Shown here in pieces: positions 25,378 to 32,891 of a stretch of DNA of 64,000 bases. Under the pieces are notes generated by a model. That model did no database searches. It had not been told where the DNA came from and was given only the letters and a program-made list of their open reading frames with translations. The DNA comes from an uncultured bacterium (lineage in GTDB: Bacteria; Armatimonadota; Hebobacteria; CAIYQO01). A program made the position numbers and the translations under genes. Each line of letters opens with the position of its first letter. Within the stretch, counting starts at the first letter, position 1. The stretch is from the NCBI GenBank assembly GCA_903928345.1, contig CAIYQO010000194.1:1-64000 (forward strand), read 5' to 3'.

Positions 25378-25955
25378 GTACCATCATGCTCGACACCACC
25401 ACGCTGGAGATTCTCCCAGACGAAAGCCCGGAGAATCCTCGCGACTGGGACCATCTGGGCACAATGGCTTGCTGGCACCGGCGCTATGCGCTCGGTGACA
25501 AGCACGAATACCGCGATCCCCAGGCGTTCAGCCGGGACATCAACGCCGGCAACGCGGTCATTCTGCCGCTCTACCTGTTCGACCATTCCGCCCTGACCCT
25601 CAGCACAGACTGCGAGAGTTTCCGTGGGATTGACCTGCAAGGGTGGGACTGGGGTCAGGTCGGCTATGTCTATGTGACCTTGGAGGACGTGCGCCGGAAA
25701 TACGGCGTGCGGCGCGTCACCCGCCAGGTGCGAGAATGCGTGCTGGCGCATCTGCGGAGCGAGGTGGCGGTCTACAACCAGTACCTGCAAGGCGACGTAT
25801 ACGGCTTTGTGCTCAAAGACCGCACCACTGGCGAGGTTTTCGATTCCTGCTGGGGATTCTACGGCGAGAACCCCTGGCAAAACGGCATGGCCGAGTGCCT
25901 GCCGGCGGACATCCGCGAGCAGGTGCTGTCCTACTTCCACCGAGACGCCGCGTGA
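25374..25955 (+). CDS. Phage/plasmid-type conserved protein of unknown function
   Basis: The 193 residues follow a pattern I recall from Gram-positive phages and plasmids: WHRRYALGDKHEY, LPLYLFDHSALTLST, WDWGQVGYVYVTLEDVR, YNQYLQGDVYGFVL and DSCWGFYG. No function is assigned to that family. ATG overlaps the preceding TGA (ATGA), so it is translated with its neighbour. Confidence 0.75.
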   Translation: MSTIMLDTTTLEILPDESPENPRDWDHLGTMACWHRRYALGDKHEYRDPQAFSRDINAGNAVILPLYLFDHSALTLSTDCESFRGIDLQGWDWGQVGYVYVTLEDVRRKYGVRRVTRQVRECVLAHLRSEVAVYNQYLQGDVYGFVLKDRTTGEVFDSCWGFYGENPWQNGMAECLPADIREQVLSYFHRDAA

Positions 25956-25968
25956 GGAGGATACGACC

Positions 25969-26193
25969 GTGAAATACCAAGTGCGCTACGGCTACCTCGA
26001 ACAGCACTGGTTCACCGTCGAGGTAGACGCGGACGGCTTCGAAGACATCCGCGGGCAATTCGATGCGCTCGCGGAGAAGCCGGACAGGCTCAACCTGAAC
26101 CCCGACGACGCGGACTACTCGGACTTCGTCGAGATCGACCGACTGATCGCCACAGAGCCGGACGGCGTGGAGATCGACATAAATGATACCTGA
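25969..26193 (+). CDS. Very acidic 74-residue protein, candidate DNA mimic
   Basis: Starts at GTG with GAGGAGG eight bases upstream. The 74 residues include 13 Asp and seven Glu against six Lys/Arg, a net charge near -14. No family is recognised. It is predicted soluble, with alternating strand-like and acidic loop segments. Confidence 0.65.
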   Translation: MKYQVRYGYLEQHWFTVEVDADGFEDIRGQFDALAEKPDRLNLNPDDADYSDFVEIDRLIATEPDGVEIDINDT

Positions 26194-26207
26194 AGGAGGT
26201 GCTCGCC

Positions 26208-26636
26208 GTGAGACCAAAGCTTCGTATAGCCTACATCAACGAAACCGAGGACTGGGCAGCGGAAATTATGCAGGCCGCCGGACGCATCGCCGGCCTATAT
26301 TTGTACGACGTGCGCCGGCACGTCTTCTGCTGCGAGATGCCCCCGAGCTACGAAATGCACCTCGTGGGTTACCTCACCGAGCACCATGTCAGCGACGCGG
26401 TGCAGATGGCGATGCTGCAGGCGACCGATGCCGGAAGCATCCACTATTTCCACTGCTGGCAGGTGGACGGCTTCCGGCGAACGCGTCGGCGTCCGGGCTT
26501 CCGCGACATCGATCCCTTCGGGCTGGGCGGCACACCATGTACCATCGCGCTGCCCAGCCCGTACCCAAACGACCATGACCAAGCCATTGCGGAAGCCTTG
26601 GATGCGCTCCCGCAATGCGGATTCACCACGACTTGA
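26208..26636 (+). CDS. Small protein of unknown function
   Basis: 142 residues, not recognised. It is more balanced in charge than its neighbours and has cysteines at VFCCEMPPSYE. GTG start with AAGGAGG eight bases upstream; an earlier GTG at 26199 abuts that site and is unlikely. Confidence 0.6.
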   Translation: MRPKLRIAYINETEDWAAEIMQAAGRIAGLYLYDVRRHVFCCEMPPSYEMHLVGYLTEHHVSDAVQMAMLQATDAGSIHYFHCWQVDGFRRTRRRPGFRDIDPFGLGGTPCTIALPSPYPNDHDQAIAEALDALPQCGFTTT

Positions 26637-26649
26637 GGAGGATTTCACC

Positions 26650-26961
26650 GTGATCCTGCGCATGACCCTGGAGCGCCCCATCGCCGGTTTCTGGGATGGC
26701 GGTATCAAGGATTGTTTTGATTTCACCATCGACGGCTTGCCGAAACGCGACGCGTTTGGACCGTTCATTCGTGTCGGTTCGCTTACCGCCAACCACTGGT
26801 TCCACATGCCGCTCGGTAAGACCCCGCGCGCAACGCTGGGCCACGCCCGCCGTCGCCTATCCGCGCAGGCGAAGCGCGCCGGTATCCCGTGCCGCTTCGC
26901 CTACATCACCGACAAGGCCAACGTCTTCGAGTGTCGCGCGTTCGGTGCCGCGGCTATTTAG
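26650..26961 (+). CDS. Small basic protein of unknown function
   Basis: 103 residues with a basic C-terminal half (GHARRRLSAQAKRAGI), not recognised. GTG start with GAGGAGG eight bases upstream. It lies in the same operon as the acidic proteins and could be a DNA- or RNA-binding partner, but nothing shows this. Confidence 0.6.
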   Translation: MILRMTLERPIAGFWDGGIKDCFDFTIDGLPKRDAFGPFIRVGSLTANHWFHMPLGKTPRATLGHARRRLSAQAKRAGIPCRFAYITDKANVFECRAFGAAAI

Positions 26962-26980
26962 TATAAGGGGAGATGCGACC

Positions 26981-27403
26981 ATGTATGTTGTATACAGCCT
27001 GGCCGACCTGCGCTGCCTGCGGCAGGCCCGCGTCGTGCCCGGCGCACTGCTCGATCAGATCGAGGCCAACCTGCGCGACGTGCATCGCATCATCGGCGAC
27101 GGCGTCACCGTGGAGGATTTCACAATGGAGGAGTGCGGCTTGACCGCCATCCTTCAGCCGGGCGACGGCCCCGGCGCGTACCGGCTCATCGGCCTTCCCG
27201 ACGCCGTGGCGGAAACCCGTCCGGAGTGGGTGGGACGGGGCGACTACGGCGGGGATGTGGTCTACCAGGTCATCTACCTGCGCGGGAACGACCGGGCGAT
27301 CAGTCTGTTCGTTCCCGTCGGCGCACTGGACGCCGGCACCGAAGAGCGGCTGGCCACCGAGGCAATCCTGCCCGCCCCTAACCCAGAAACACATACAGAT
27401 TAG
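26981..27403 (+). CDS. Small protein of unknown function, last of the operon
   Basis: 140 residues, acidic overall, not recognised. The N-terminus MYVVYSLADL and mid GDYGGDVVYQVIYLRGNDRA suggest an alpha/beta fold. AAGGGGAG lies 9 bases before the ATG. A perfect 18-base hairpin follows 17 bases after the stop. Confidence 0.6.
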   Translation: MYVVYSLADLRCLRQARVVPGALLDQIEANLRDVHRIIGDGVTVEDFTMEECGLTAILQPGDGPGAYRLIGLPDAVAETRPEWVGRGDYGGDVVYQVIYLRGNDRAISLFVPVGALDAGTEERLATEAILPAPNPETHTD

Positions 27404-27419
27404 GCCACAAGTGCCTTGT

Positions 27420-27459
27420 CCCAGTGTCACCTTGACCATTCGGTCAAGGTGACACTGGG
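27420..27459 (+). terminator. Perfect 18-base-pair hairpin after the small-gene operon
   Basis: CCCAGTGTCACCTTGACC (27420-27437) and its exact complement (27442-27459) enclose the loop ATTC. A T-rich stretch lies about 25 bases further on, so it may be a terminator; it could also be a protein-binding hairpin of the element. Confidence 0.6.
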
Positions 27460-27597
27460 GCGGGGCTGGGGGGCCTTGCATCGGTCTTTTTTATTTTTCG
27501 GTCATTGGGAAGAAACCGTTCCGCTGTGAATGACCGCAAACACAGCAACTCATTTCTGCTGACCGGCCAATTCGATTATGAGTTTTTGTCCCGAAAT

Positions 27598-27704
27598 CCC
27601 GGAATCCCGGTTTCCCGGTGGTGAGTTTCGGCAATGCGTTTCATTTGACGGGCCGGTTGTACCGTCCCCCGGCTACACAGCCACCGGGAAACCGGGATTC
27701 CGGG
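27598..27704. repeat. Perfect 24-base inverted repeat of CCCGG units
   Basis: The arms at 27598-27621 and 27681-27704 are exact complements with a 59-base spacer. Each arm consists of CCCGGAAT, CCCGGTTT and CCCGGTGG-type octads. Related octads lie at 32407-32520 on the other side of the replication genes. Confidence 0.75.
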
Positions 27705-27777
27705 AAACACGAAAAAATGCGCAGGTAGTGTCCCTTTCCGGCATGCTAAATGTCCTGGGAAACTGACTTGGACGCGC

Positions 27778-29190
27778 CTATTCATCCTGCTGTGGTTCGT
27801 GTGGCAACTCAATGCCCACTATGTTCGCGATGTATTCCCTATACCGTTTTTTATCTCGCACCATTTCACGGAAGTCGATTTCTTCCTTAGTTGGACGCCC
27901 TCGCTTTCGGTGTGATCTCTGGTCACCCACTTCTCCCTTCGGACTCGTTTCCTGGGTTAGCAGAATGTCAACATCCTCTCCCGGAGGTATTGCGGAAAGG
28001 TCGGCGACGAACAACTGCTCTCGTTGCCCATCCCCGCCGTTTACCCTGGCGCACGAGCGGCGGTATTCGCGCTTCAGGCCATCACGGTTTTCTCGAAGCG
28101 AAGTGACAATCCCCTCTGCCCGGCTGCCCGTCGCGTGCGCCAGCAGGACATCGAATTTCTGTCGAAGGGTTCGCAGAGAAGACCGGGCGTTGAACCTGAA
28201 GACGAACTCGTTTACCGCGAACTCGATGAAATGCGCCCGCATGGAGATGATCTTTGCTGCAGTGACATCATTTCTGAACGTTCGGAGCAAACGGCCTGTC
28301 GGGCAGTAGGGATTGTCAGGGTCTTTCAGATTGGAAAGATTGACGCCGCGTCTCGCAAGGCTTGCAATGCCGGTATAGGCGTACTTCTGTCGCCCACCTT
28401 TGAGAAGCGTTTCGGTCTTCCATTGGCCGATTACCTGACTGCCACAACTCACGGTATCATCGAGGGCTTGAAGAATCTCACTGCGGCTGCCTGAGCGGAG
28501 GAATCGCATGTGGCACCGCCCGGCCACGGTTCCCCTAAGTTCGACCGCAAGGAGCACGGCGACTTTCTTGTATACAGATTCACGGCTTCTTAGCTTACCC
28601 TCGCTTCGCAGCCCCCAGAGCGACGGCTGGAAAGTCGGGAGCGCCTTAACGACCGTGACGAAGACGGTGCCGTCCAGCGGAACCTGACCGGCGCTGGCCA
28701 ACAGTCCGTCCATGACCCACAGCCACTCGAAGGCAGTTTCCACCGTGGGCGGACGCAGGCGCTGTGCGGCATCCCCCCGAAACTTCGGCGCATGCCGCCG
28801 GACGATGGACCAAACATCGGGAATGCCCACACTCGTCTCTTCGCACGCCACCACGCGCCAGATCAGTTCGAACCAGACGATGAGGGGGTAAGGACTGTTC
28901 TCGAAAATTGTGCCTTCCCTCACTGTGAATCGCTTCCTGCAGGCTGCGCTTCGGCACTGAAAGGTTTCAGGGGTTATAGCAGCAAGATCGCTGCTCCCGC
29001 AACGGGGGCAACGAAAGGTGTCGCCCCAGCGGAATTTGATCAATTCAGCCCGGCAAGCCGCTTCATCGGGGAACTGCTTGTCGAAGCGAGCGATGAGTTT
29101 CTTCGTCGCCCCGGCCCGACGCCGGGATTCGGATGCAAATCCATTCCGCACGAAATCAACATATTCAGGCTGGGAAGTGAGGCGTTTCAT
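27778..29190 (-). CDS. IS1595-like transposase homologue with degenerate catalytic site
   Basis: The N-terminal zinc ribbon (C61, C64, C79, C84) with GTIFENSPYPLIVWFELIW matches IS1595-family transposases, and ISMRAHFIEFAVNEFVFRFNAR-like sequence (residues 316-336) matches their C-terminal end. The DDE positions look lost: LDGTVF (D173) where IS1595 has DExxxG, VIGQW (Q256) in place of xTDxW, and no Glu near 295-305. An extra 130-residue tail contains the AT-hook-like KRGRPTK. No terminal inverted repeats flanking the gene were found. It may be a domesticated DNA-binding protein of the element; 470 residues. Confidence 0.7.
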   Translation of the reverse strand: MKRLTSQPEYVDFVRNGFASESRRRAGATKKLIARFDKQFPDEAACRAELIKFRWGDTFRCPRCGSSDLAAITPETFQCRSAACRKRFTVREGTIFENSPYPLIVWFELIWRVVACEETSVGIPDVWSIVRRHAPKFRGDAAQRLRPPTVETAFEWLWVMDGLLASAGQVPLDGTVFVTVVKALPTFQPSLWGLRSEGKLRSRESVYKKVAVLLAVELRGTVAGRCHMRFLRSGSRSEILQALDDTVSCGSQVIGQWKTETLLKGGRQKYAYTGIASLARRGVNLSNLKDPDNPYCPTGRLLRTFRNDVTAAKIISMRAHFIEFAVNEFVFRFNARSSLRTLRQKFDVLLAHATGSRAEGIVTSLRENRDGLKREYRRSCARVNGGDGQREQLFVADLSAIPPGEDVDILLTQETSPKGEVGDQRSHRKRGRPTKEEIDFREMVRDKKRYREYIANIVGIELPHEPQQDE

Positions 29191-29551
29191 ACGACTTTCG
29201 GTGCAGATGGGTCGCGAATTTCGTTCCTCGGTAGAATTTGATTGTCAACCGGAGTGGTCGCGAACACCCGGAGATGACCGCGGTAGATGGACTCCCCGCT
29301 TGCCAAACGCGGCAAGCACGGGAGACCTGAAAGCGTGCCTATTGTAAAACAAAACTGGACTGTCTGTCACGTCACAGGCGTGATACACCTGTTCGTATCC
29401 GCTCAGCGGATTGGCGAAGATGGATTCTTTGCCTGGACAACCGACACGCCGCGCGAAAAAGGATGTGAGCGTCGGCGATGACCTTTGACATCGGCAATCG
29501 GGGGTATGGTCCCGGACCATATCCCGCAACAACACACAGGAAGGAAGAACG
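29191..29551. other. Intergenic control region before PrimPol
   Basis: 361 bases between divergent genes with no supportable ORF. It contains the palindrome ATCCGCT-C-AGCGGAT (29397-29411), a TTGACA at 29485-29490, and the palindrome at 29505-29521. It probably holds the promoters for both neighbours. Confidence 0.5.
29505..29521. promoter_or_regulatory. Perfect palindrome overlapping the PrimPol promoter region
   Basis: TATGGTCC-C-GGACCATA is an exact 8+8 palindrome centred on 29513, 15 bases downstream of a TTGACA box and 31 bases before the ATG. It looks like an operator. Confidence 0.55.
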
Positions 29552-30667
29552 ATGAATGTAGTAGACTTGAGCGCGCTCTACCAGCGCGTCCGCGAAGAGA
29601 TGCTTTGGTGCATTGCGCAGGGACTCCTGGTCATCCCGCTCTGCACAAACGACCACAGTAAGATGCCGGATTGGCACACCAGCAGGTGTACCTCTCCCGG
29701 AAAGGTGCCACTGGTTACCTGGCGCGACCTTACGAAAGTGACCATGGACGACGCGAAGCGCTGGCTCCGCGAGTTCGAGCGCTTTAACCTCGGTTGGATC
29801 ATGGGGGAGAAGAGTGGATACATCAGCGCTGATATCGACGGCCAGTTGGGGCGCGAGATCCTCGACCATCACTGCCCCGGTCGCCCGGCCACCGCGTCGT
29901 TCGAGACTCCGGGTGGATTTCGCGAGGTGTATGCGCTCCCAGCCGGAGCGCGGATACCCAAACGCAGCTACTCGGATCGCGGCCGCGTCCATGAAGAGTT
30001 GGGCATTTTAGGCGACGGGTCCCAAACGGTGATGCCGCCCAGCATCCACCATACCAGGGTCGTCTACTCCTGGGTACCCGGCCTGGAGCCGTGGAACCAA
30101 CCCATCGCCGTCGCGCCCGACAGCCTGTTGAGATTGGCGGCAGGCAGCGTGTCGGTCGATGCCCCACCGAGCTTCGACCGCGCGGCGGGAGAGGCGGTGC
30201 TCGCCTCATTGGCGGCGAAGTGCACGCGCTTCGCCCATGACTGGGAAGTCCAGCGCGACGCGGGCGTCAGCGAAGACGCCTGGTTCTGCATGGTGGCGCT
30301 GCTAGTCAAAGCGAAGCAGATCGACGCGGCGTGGACCTTTTCGTCCGCATCTCGCAAACACAACGCCCACTCGGCAGGCCGCATACGCCAGCTCATCGCA
30401 CAGGACGACGGCAAAGGGCTGGTCCGGTGCACGCGCTTCGGGTGCAGCGAGGCTCAGGTCAAGCAGTGCTTCGGCGCGGATACCCAGTATGGCGATTACG
30501 GAATCCGGAACACACCCGGATCGTTCATCGATGCGAGGGGCGACGATATCCTCGCCTCGCTCGGTGTGGGCACGGCGCGCGACGGGCGCACGCTCAAGCG
30601 CGTGGAAGACCCCAAGATCACCAGCTTTTTCAGTAAGATCGCGAATGACACGGAGGACGAGGAGTAA
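29552..30667 (+). CDS. Bifunctional DNA primase/polymerase (PrimPol) domain protein
   Basis: The 371-residue protein has an archaeo-eukaryotic-type PrimPol domain in its first 180 residues: GWIMGEKSGYISADIDGQLG with the D94-x-D96 metal pair, TASFETPGGFREVYALP, and ELGILGDGSQTVMPPSIHHT ending in VYSWVPG. It should lay primers or copy DNA to start replication of the mobile element. GGAAGGAAG precedes the ATG. The helicase gene follows with a TAATG overlap, so the pair is one replication operon. Confidence 0.88.
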   Translation: MNVVDLSALYQRVREEMLWCIAQGLLVIPLCTNDHSKMPDWHTSRCTSPGKVPLVTWRDLTKVTMDDAKRWLREFERFNLGWIMGEKSGYISADIDGQLGREILDHHCPGRPATASFETPGGFREVYALPAGARIPKRSYSDRGRVHEELGILGDGSQTVMPPSIHHTRVVYSWVPGLEPWNQPIAVAPDSLLRLAAGSVSVDAPPSFDRAAGEAVLASLAAKCTRFAHDWEVQRDAGVSEDAWFCMVALLVKAKQIDAAWTFSSASRKHNAHSAGRIRQLIAQDDGKGLVRCTRFGCSEAQVKQCFGADTQYGDYGIRNTPGSFIDARGDDILASLGVGTARDGRTLKRVEDPKITSFFSKIANDTEDEE

Positions 30668-32367
30668 TGTCAGATCGCGCGGATGGAAAGCGGCGCGAAG
30701 TGCAGGCCCTCAGGGACGAGGGCCTGTTCCTCCGCGACCAAGAAAGCGGCAGAGAGCGCCGGATTGCCCGATATATCGACATCGTGGAGGTGCGGCGCGA
30801 CATCGACACAAAAGTGATGACTCTTCTCATCGAGTTCGATGCGTTCAACAGGCGTGAGCGGCGCGCGATCAAACGCGGCGCGCTCACACGGGCAGGATTG
30901 ATGACCCTGAAGGATTTCGGTGCGGACGTCCGTGATGACAATCTGACTGCGATCCTTGATCATCTTCACCGCACGGAAGAGAAAATACCGCTCACTGATG
31001 TTTACGAAGCCATCGGATGGGGTGAGTCCGAAAGTCGGCGCATCTTCAAATTGCACGTGGCTGTCGGACTCGATGCCCGCTACATCGGTGACATCGACCT
31101 GGAACCGCGCGGAAGCGAGGAGGCGCAGCGGGCGCTTATCATGGATGAGGTGGTCACCTTCCCCCCGCTGGCGCTGATGCTGGTCATCGGATTGATGGCG
31201 GCCGTACTGGCCATCATCGGTCGCAGAACCGGCATGGAAACCATCATCGTGCATATGGACGGCGAGAGTTCCAGCGGAAAGACCACCGGCCTGGTTGTGT
31301 GCTTGTCAGTTGCGGGGTACCCCGGCGGCGTGCACGATGTGATCGACACGGCGGATGGAGCTGAACAGTTTCGGTCAAAAGAAGGGTTGATGTTCACGCT
31401 CAACAGCACGGGAAACGCCGTATTAAATGCCCTCGGCGGAAATCAGGGGGTAGTTAGAGGGTTGGAAGAGTTGGCGATGTTTGACGGAGAGGGCTTGGGC
31501 AAGCTGGCGTATCAGATCGCAAGCGGGGAAGACAAACGCCGGCTCAACGGCGACTACCAACAGACGACGACGAAATCCTGGCGGACGGTCGTCGTCTCTA
31601 CCGGCGAGTTTTCCTGGGTGGAAAAGGCCGGGGGCAACACGGGCATCCTGATGCGCCTGCTCGAATTCAAGCTCCCCCAGTGGACGCCATCGTCCGACAG
31701 CGCCGAGCGCATCAAAACCGTCCTGCTAACGAACTACGGGTGGCTTCTTCCCCGGTTCGCAGAACACCTACTCGCCATCGGTGACGAGGCTGTTATGGCG
31801 GCGTGGGAGCGGTGGCGGCAACAATGCCTGGCTCGGATAGGCCAGAGCGACCGGTATGCTAATCGCATCGCGGCAAAGCATGCTGTCATCATGGCGACGG
31901 CGGAGATGGCAGCAGAGGCGCTGGACATGCCGCTGGACTTGGATGGGATATGGGAGGTGATACACGGCATGGAACGCGAGTCGCTTTCCGCCCGCGATAT
32001 CGGGGAGAGCGCTTTTGAGTACTTGACCGAATACGCCAACAGGAACCCAGAAGCGTTTCCGCGCGACGGGGAGAACGGCGACGGGGACCGCAAAGGGTGG
32101 GTGACCAAAGATGGTGCTGAACTGGTCATCTTTCGCCGGGCGTTTGAAGAATTGCTCACCGCCGGGCATTTCAACAATCGGAAGGTGGTGGAGGCCAAAC
32201 TCTACGAGAAGGGGTATCTCGACCGCGACGACGACCGGCCAACGCGCAAGCTGACGGTCCCGTGGAGCGGGATGAAGGATCGGTGCTATGTGTTGCGCCT
32301 GAAGCGTGACTGTACCCCCGATGCAGATGATTGCGGCACCGGAAGGCGCCTACTGAAACGCGAGTGA
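30667..32367 (+). CDS. DUF927-family ATPase/helicase
   Basis: DUF927 proteins are P-loop ATPases of plasmids, phages and ICEs thought to unwind DNA with a partner primase. The 566-residue product shows the Walker A motif G199-ESSSGKT-T207, IASGEDKRRLNGD, and VVVSTGEFSW as expected. An N-terminal region of about 150 residues has no clear domain. Its ATG overlaps the TAA of the PrimPol gene by one base. The 3' end is followed by octad repeats, not another replication gene. Confidence 0.85.
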   Translation: MSDRADGKRREVQALRDEGLFLRDQESGRERRIARYIDIVEVRRDIDTKVMTLLIEFDAFNRRERRAIKRGALTRAGLMTLKDFGADVRDDNLTAILDHLHRTEEKIPLTDVYEAIGWGESESRRIFKLHVAVGLDARYIGDIDLEPRGSEEAQRALIMDEVVTFPPLALMLVIGLMAAVLAIIGRRTGMETIIVHMDGESSSGKTTGLVVCLSVAGYPGGVHDVIDTADGAEQFRSKEGLMFTLNSTGNAVLNALGGNQGVVRGLEELAMFDGEGLGKLAYQIASGEDKRRLNGDYQQTTTKSWRTVVVSTGEFSWVEKAGGNTGILMRLLEFKLPQWTPSSDSAERIKTVLLTNYGWLLPRFAEHLLAIGDEAVMAAWERWRQQCLARIGQSDRYANRIAAKHAVIMATAEMAAEALDMPLDLDGIWEVIHGMERESLSARDIGESAFEYLTEYANRNPEAFPRDGENGDGDRKGWVTKDGAELVIFRRAFEELLTAGHFNNRKVVEAKLYEKGYLDRDDDRPTRKLTVPWSGMKDRCYVLRLKRDCTPDADDCGTGRRLLKRE

Positions 32368-32406
32368 CAGCGCGAACCCTCGGCGTATTCGTCGGTGCAT
32401 CATGCC

Positions 32407-32520
32407 AGATACCGGATATCCCGGTTTCCCGGTTTCCCGGTACTCCTAAACAACGGGCCAGACAAATACCGGATCATGTCGGAGAGAACTGACCGCCGGG
32501 TTTCCGGGAAATCGGGAAGC
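32407..32520. repeat. CCCGGTTT octads downstream of the helicase gene
   Basis: CCCGGTTT, CCCGGTTT and CCCGGTAC run in tandem near 32420-32444, and CCGGGTTTCCGGGAAATCGGG-like sequence faces them near 32497-32517. They match the units in the 24-base inverted repeat at 27598. Iteron-like repeats flanking a primase/helicase pair suggest an origin of replication. Confidence 0.5.
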
Positions 32521-32564
32521 AAAATATCGTCACTGGAATGTTGAGTCCCGTAATCGAGAATAAG

Positions 32565-32594
32565 CGCGCCACCCCGCTCGTTGCGGGGGGCGCG
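32565..32594 (+). terminator. GC-rich hairpin before the recombinase operon
   Basis: CGCGCC-A-CCCCGC pairs with GCGGGGGGCGCG around the loop TCGTT. It has no U-run; it may end the helicase transcript. Confidence 0.5.
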
Positions 32595-32636
32595 TAATCC
32601 AGGCAGCGGGCAAGCACATATTATGGAGGTGAGCGC

Positions 32637-32891
32637 ATGCGCTCGGAATCAAGCAAGGAGACCACATTCAACGTCGCCGCGGACACCATCGCCGGGCTGG
32701 TCGCGGAAGCCTTCTACCGCGACCCGGACGGGCTGCGGCGCAAGGCGGCGCGCCAGATCAACGCTGAGCTGAATGCCGCCGTGGACGCCGCCGCGGGAGA
32801 GGCGGACGCCGCGCGGCTGGCGTCCGCCCGCGCCGGTTATCCGGTGGCGGCCAAATACGCCACGGGACACGAGAAAGGGGAGGATGTATGA
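32637..32891 (+). CDS. Small Ala/Arg-rich protein upstream of the recombinase
   Basis: 84 residues, not recognised, helical and rich in Ala (DAAAGEADAARLASARAG). Its stop overlaps the recombinase ATG (ATGA), so the two are translated together. A recombination directionality factor is one possibility, because these are often small and adjacent, but no sequence feature proves it. TGGAGGTG precedes the ATG. Confidence 0.65.
   Translation: MRSESSKETTFNVAADTIAGLVAEAFYRDPDGLRRKAARQINAELNAAVDAAAGEADAARLASARAGYPVAAKYATGHEKGEDV

Noticed and set aside
27420-27459. The 18-base perfect hairpin as an integron attC or transposon end
   Set aside because: It lacks attC core boxes and has no partner copy nearby; terminator or protein-binding site is simpler.
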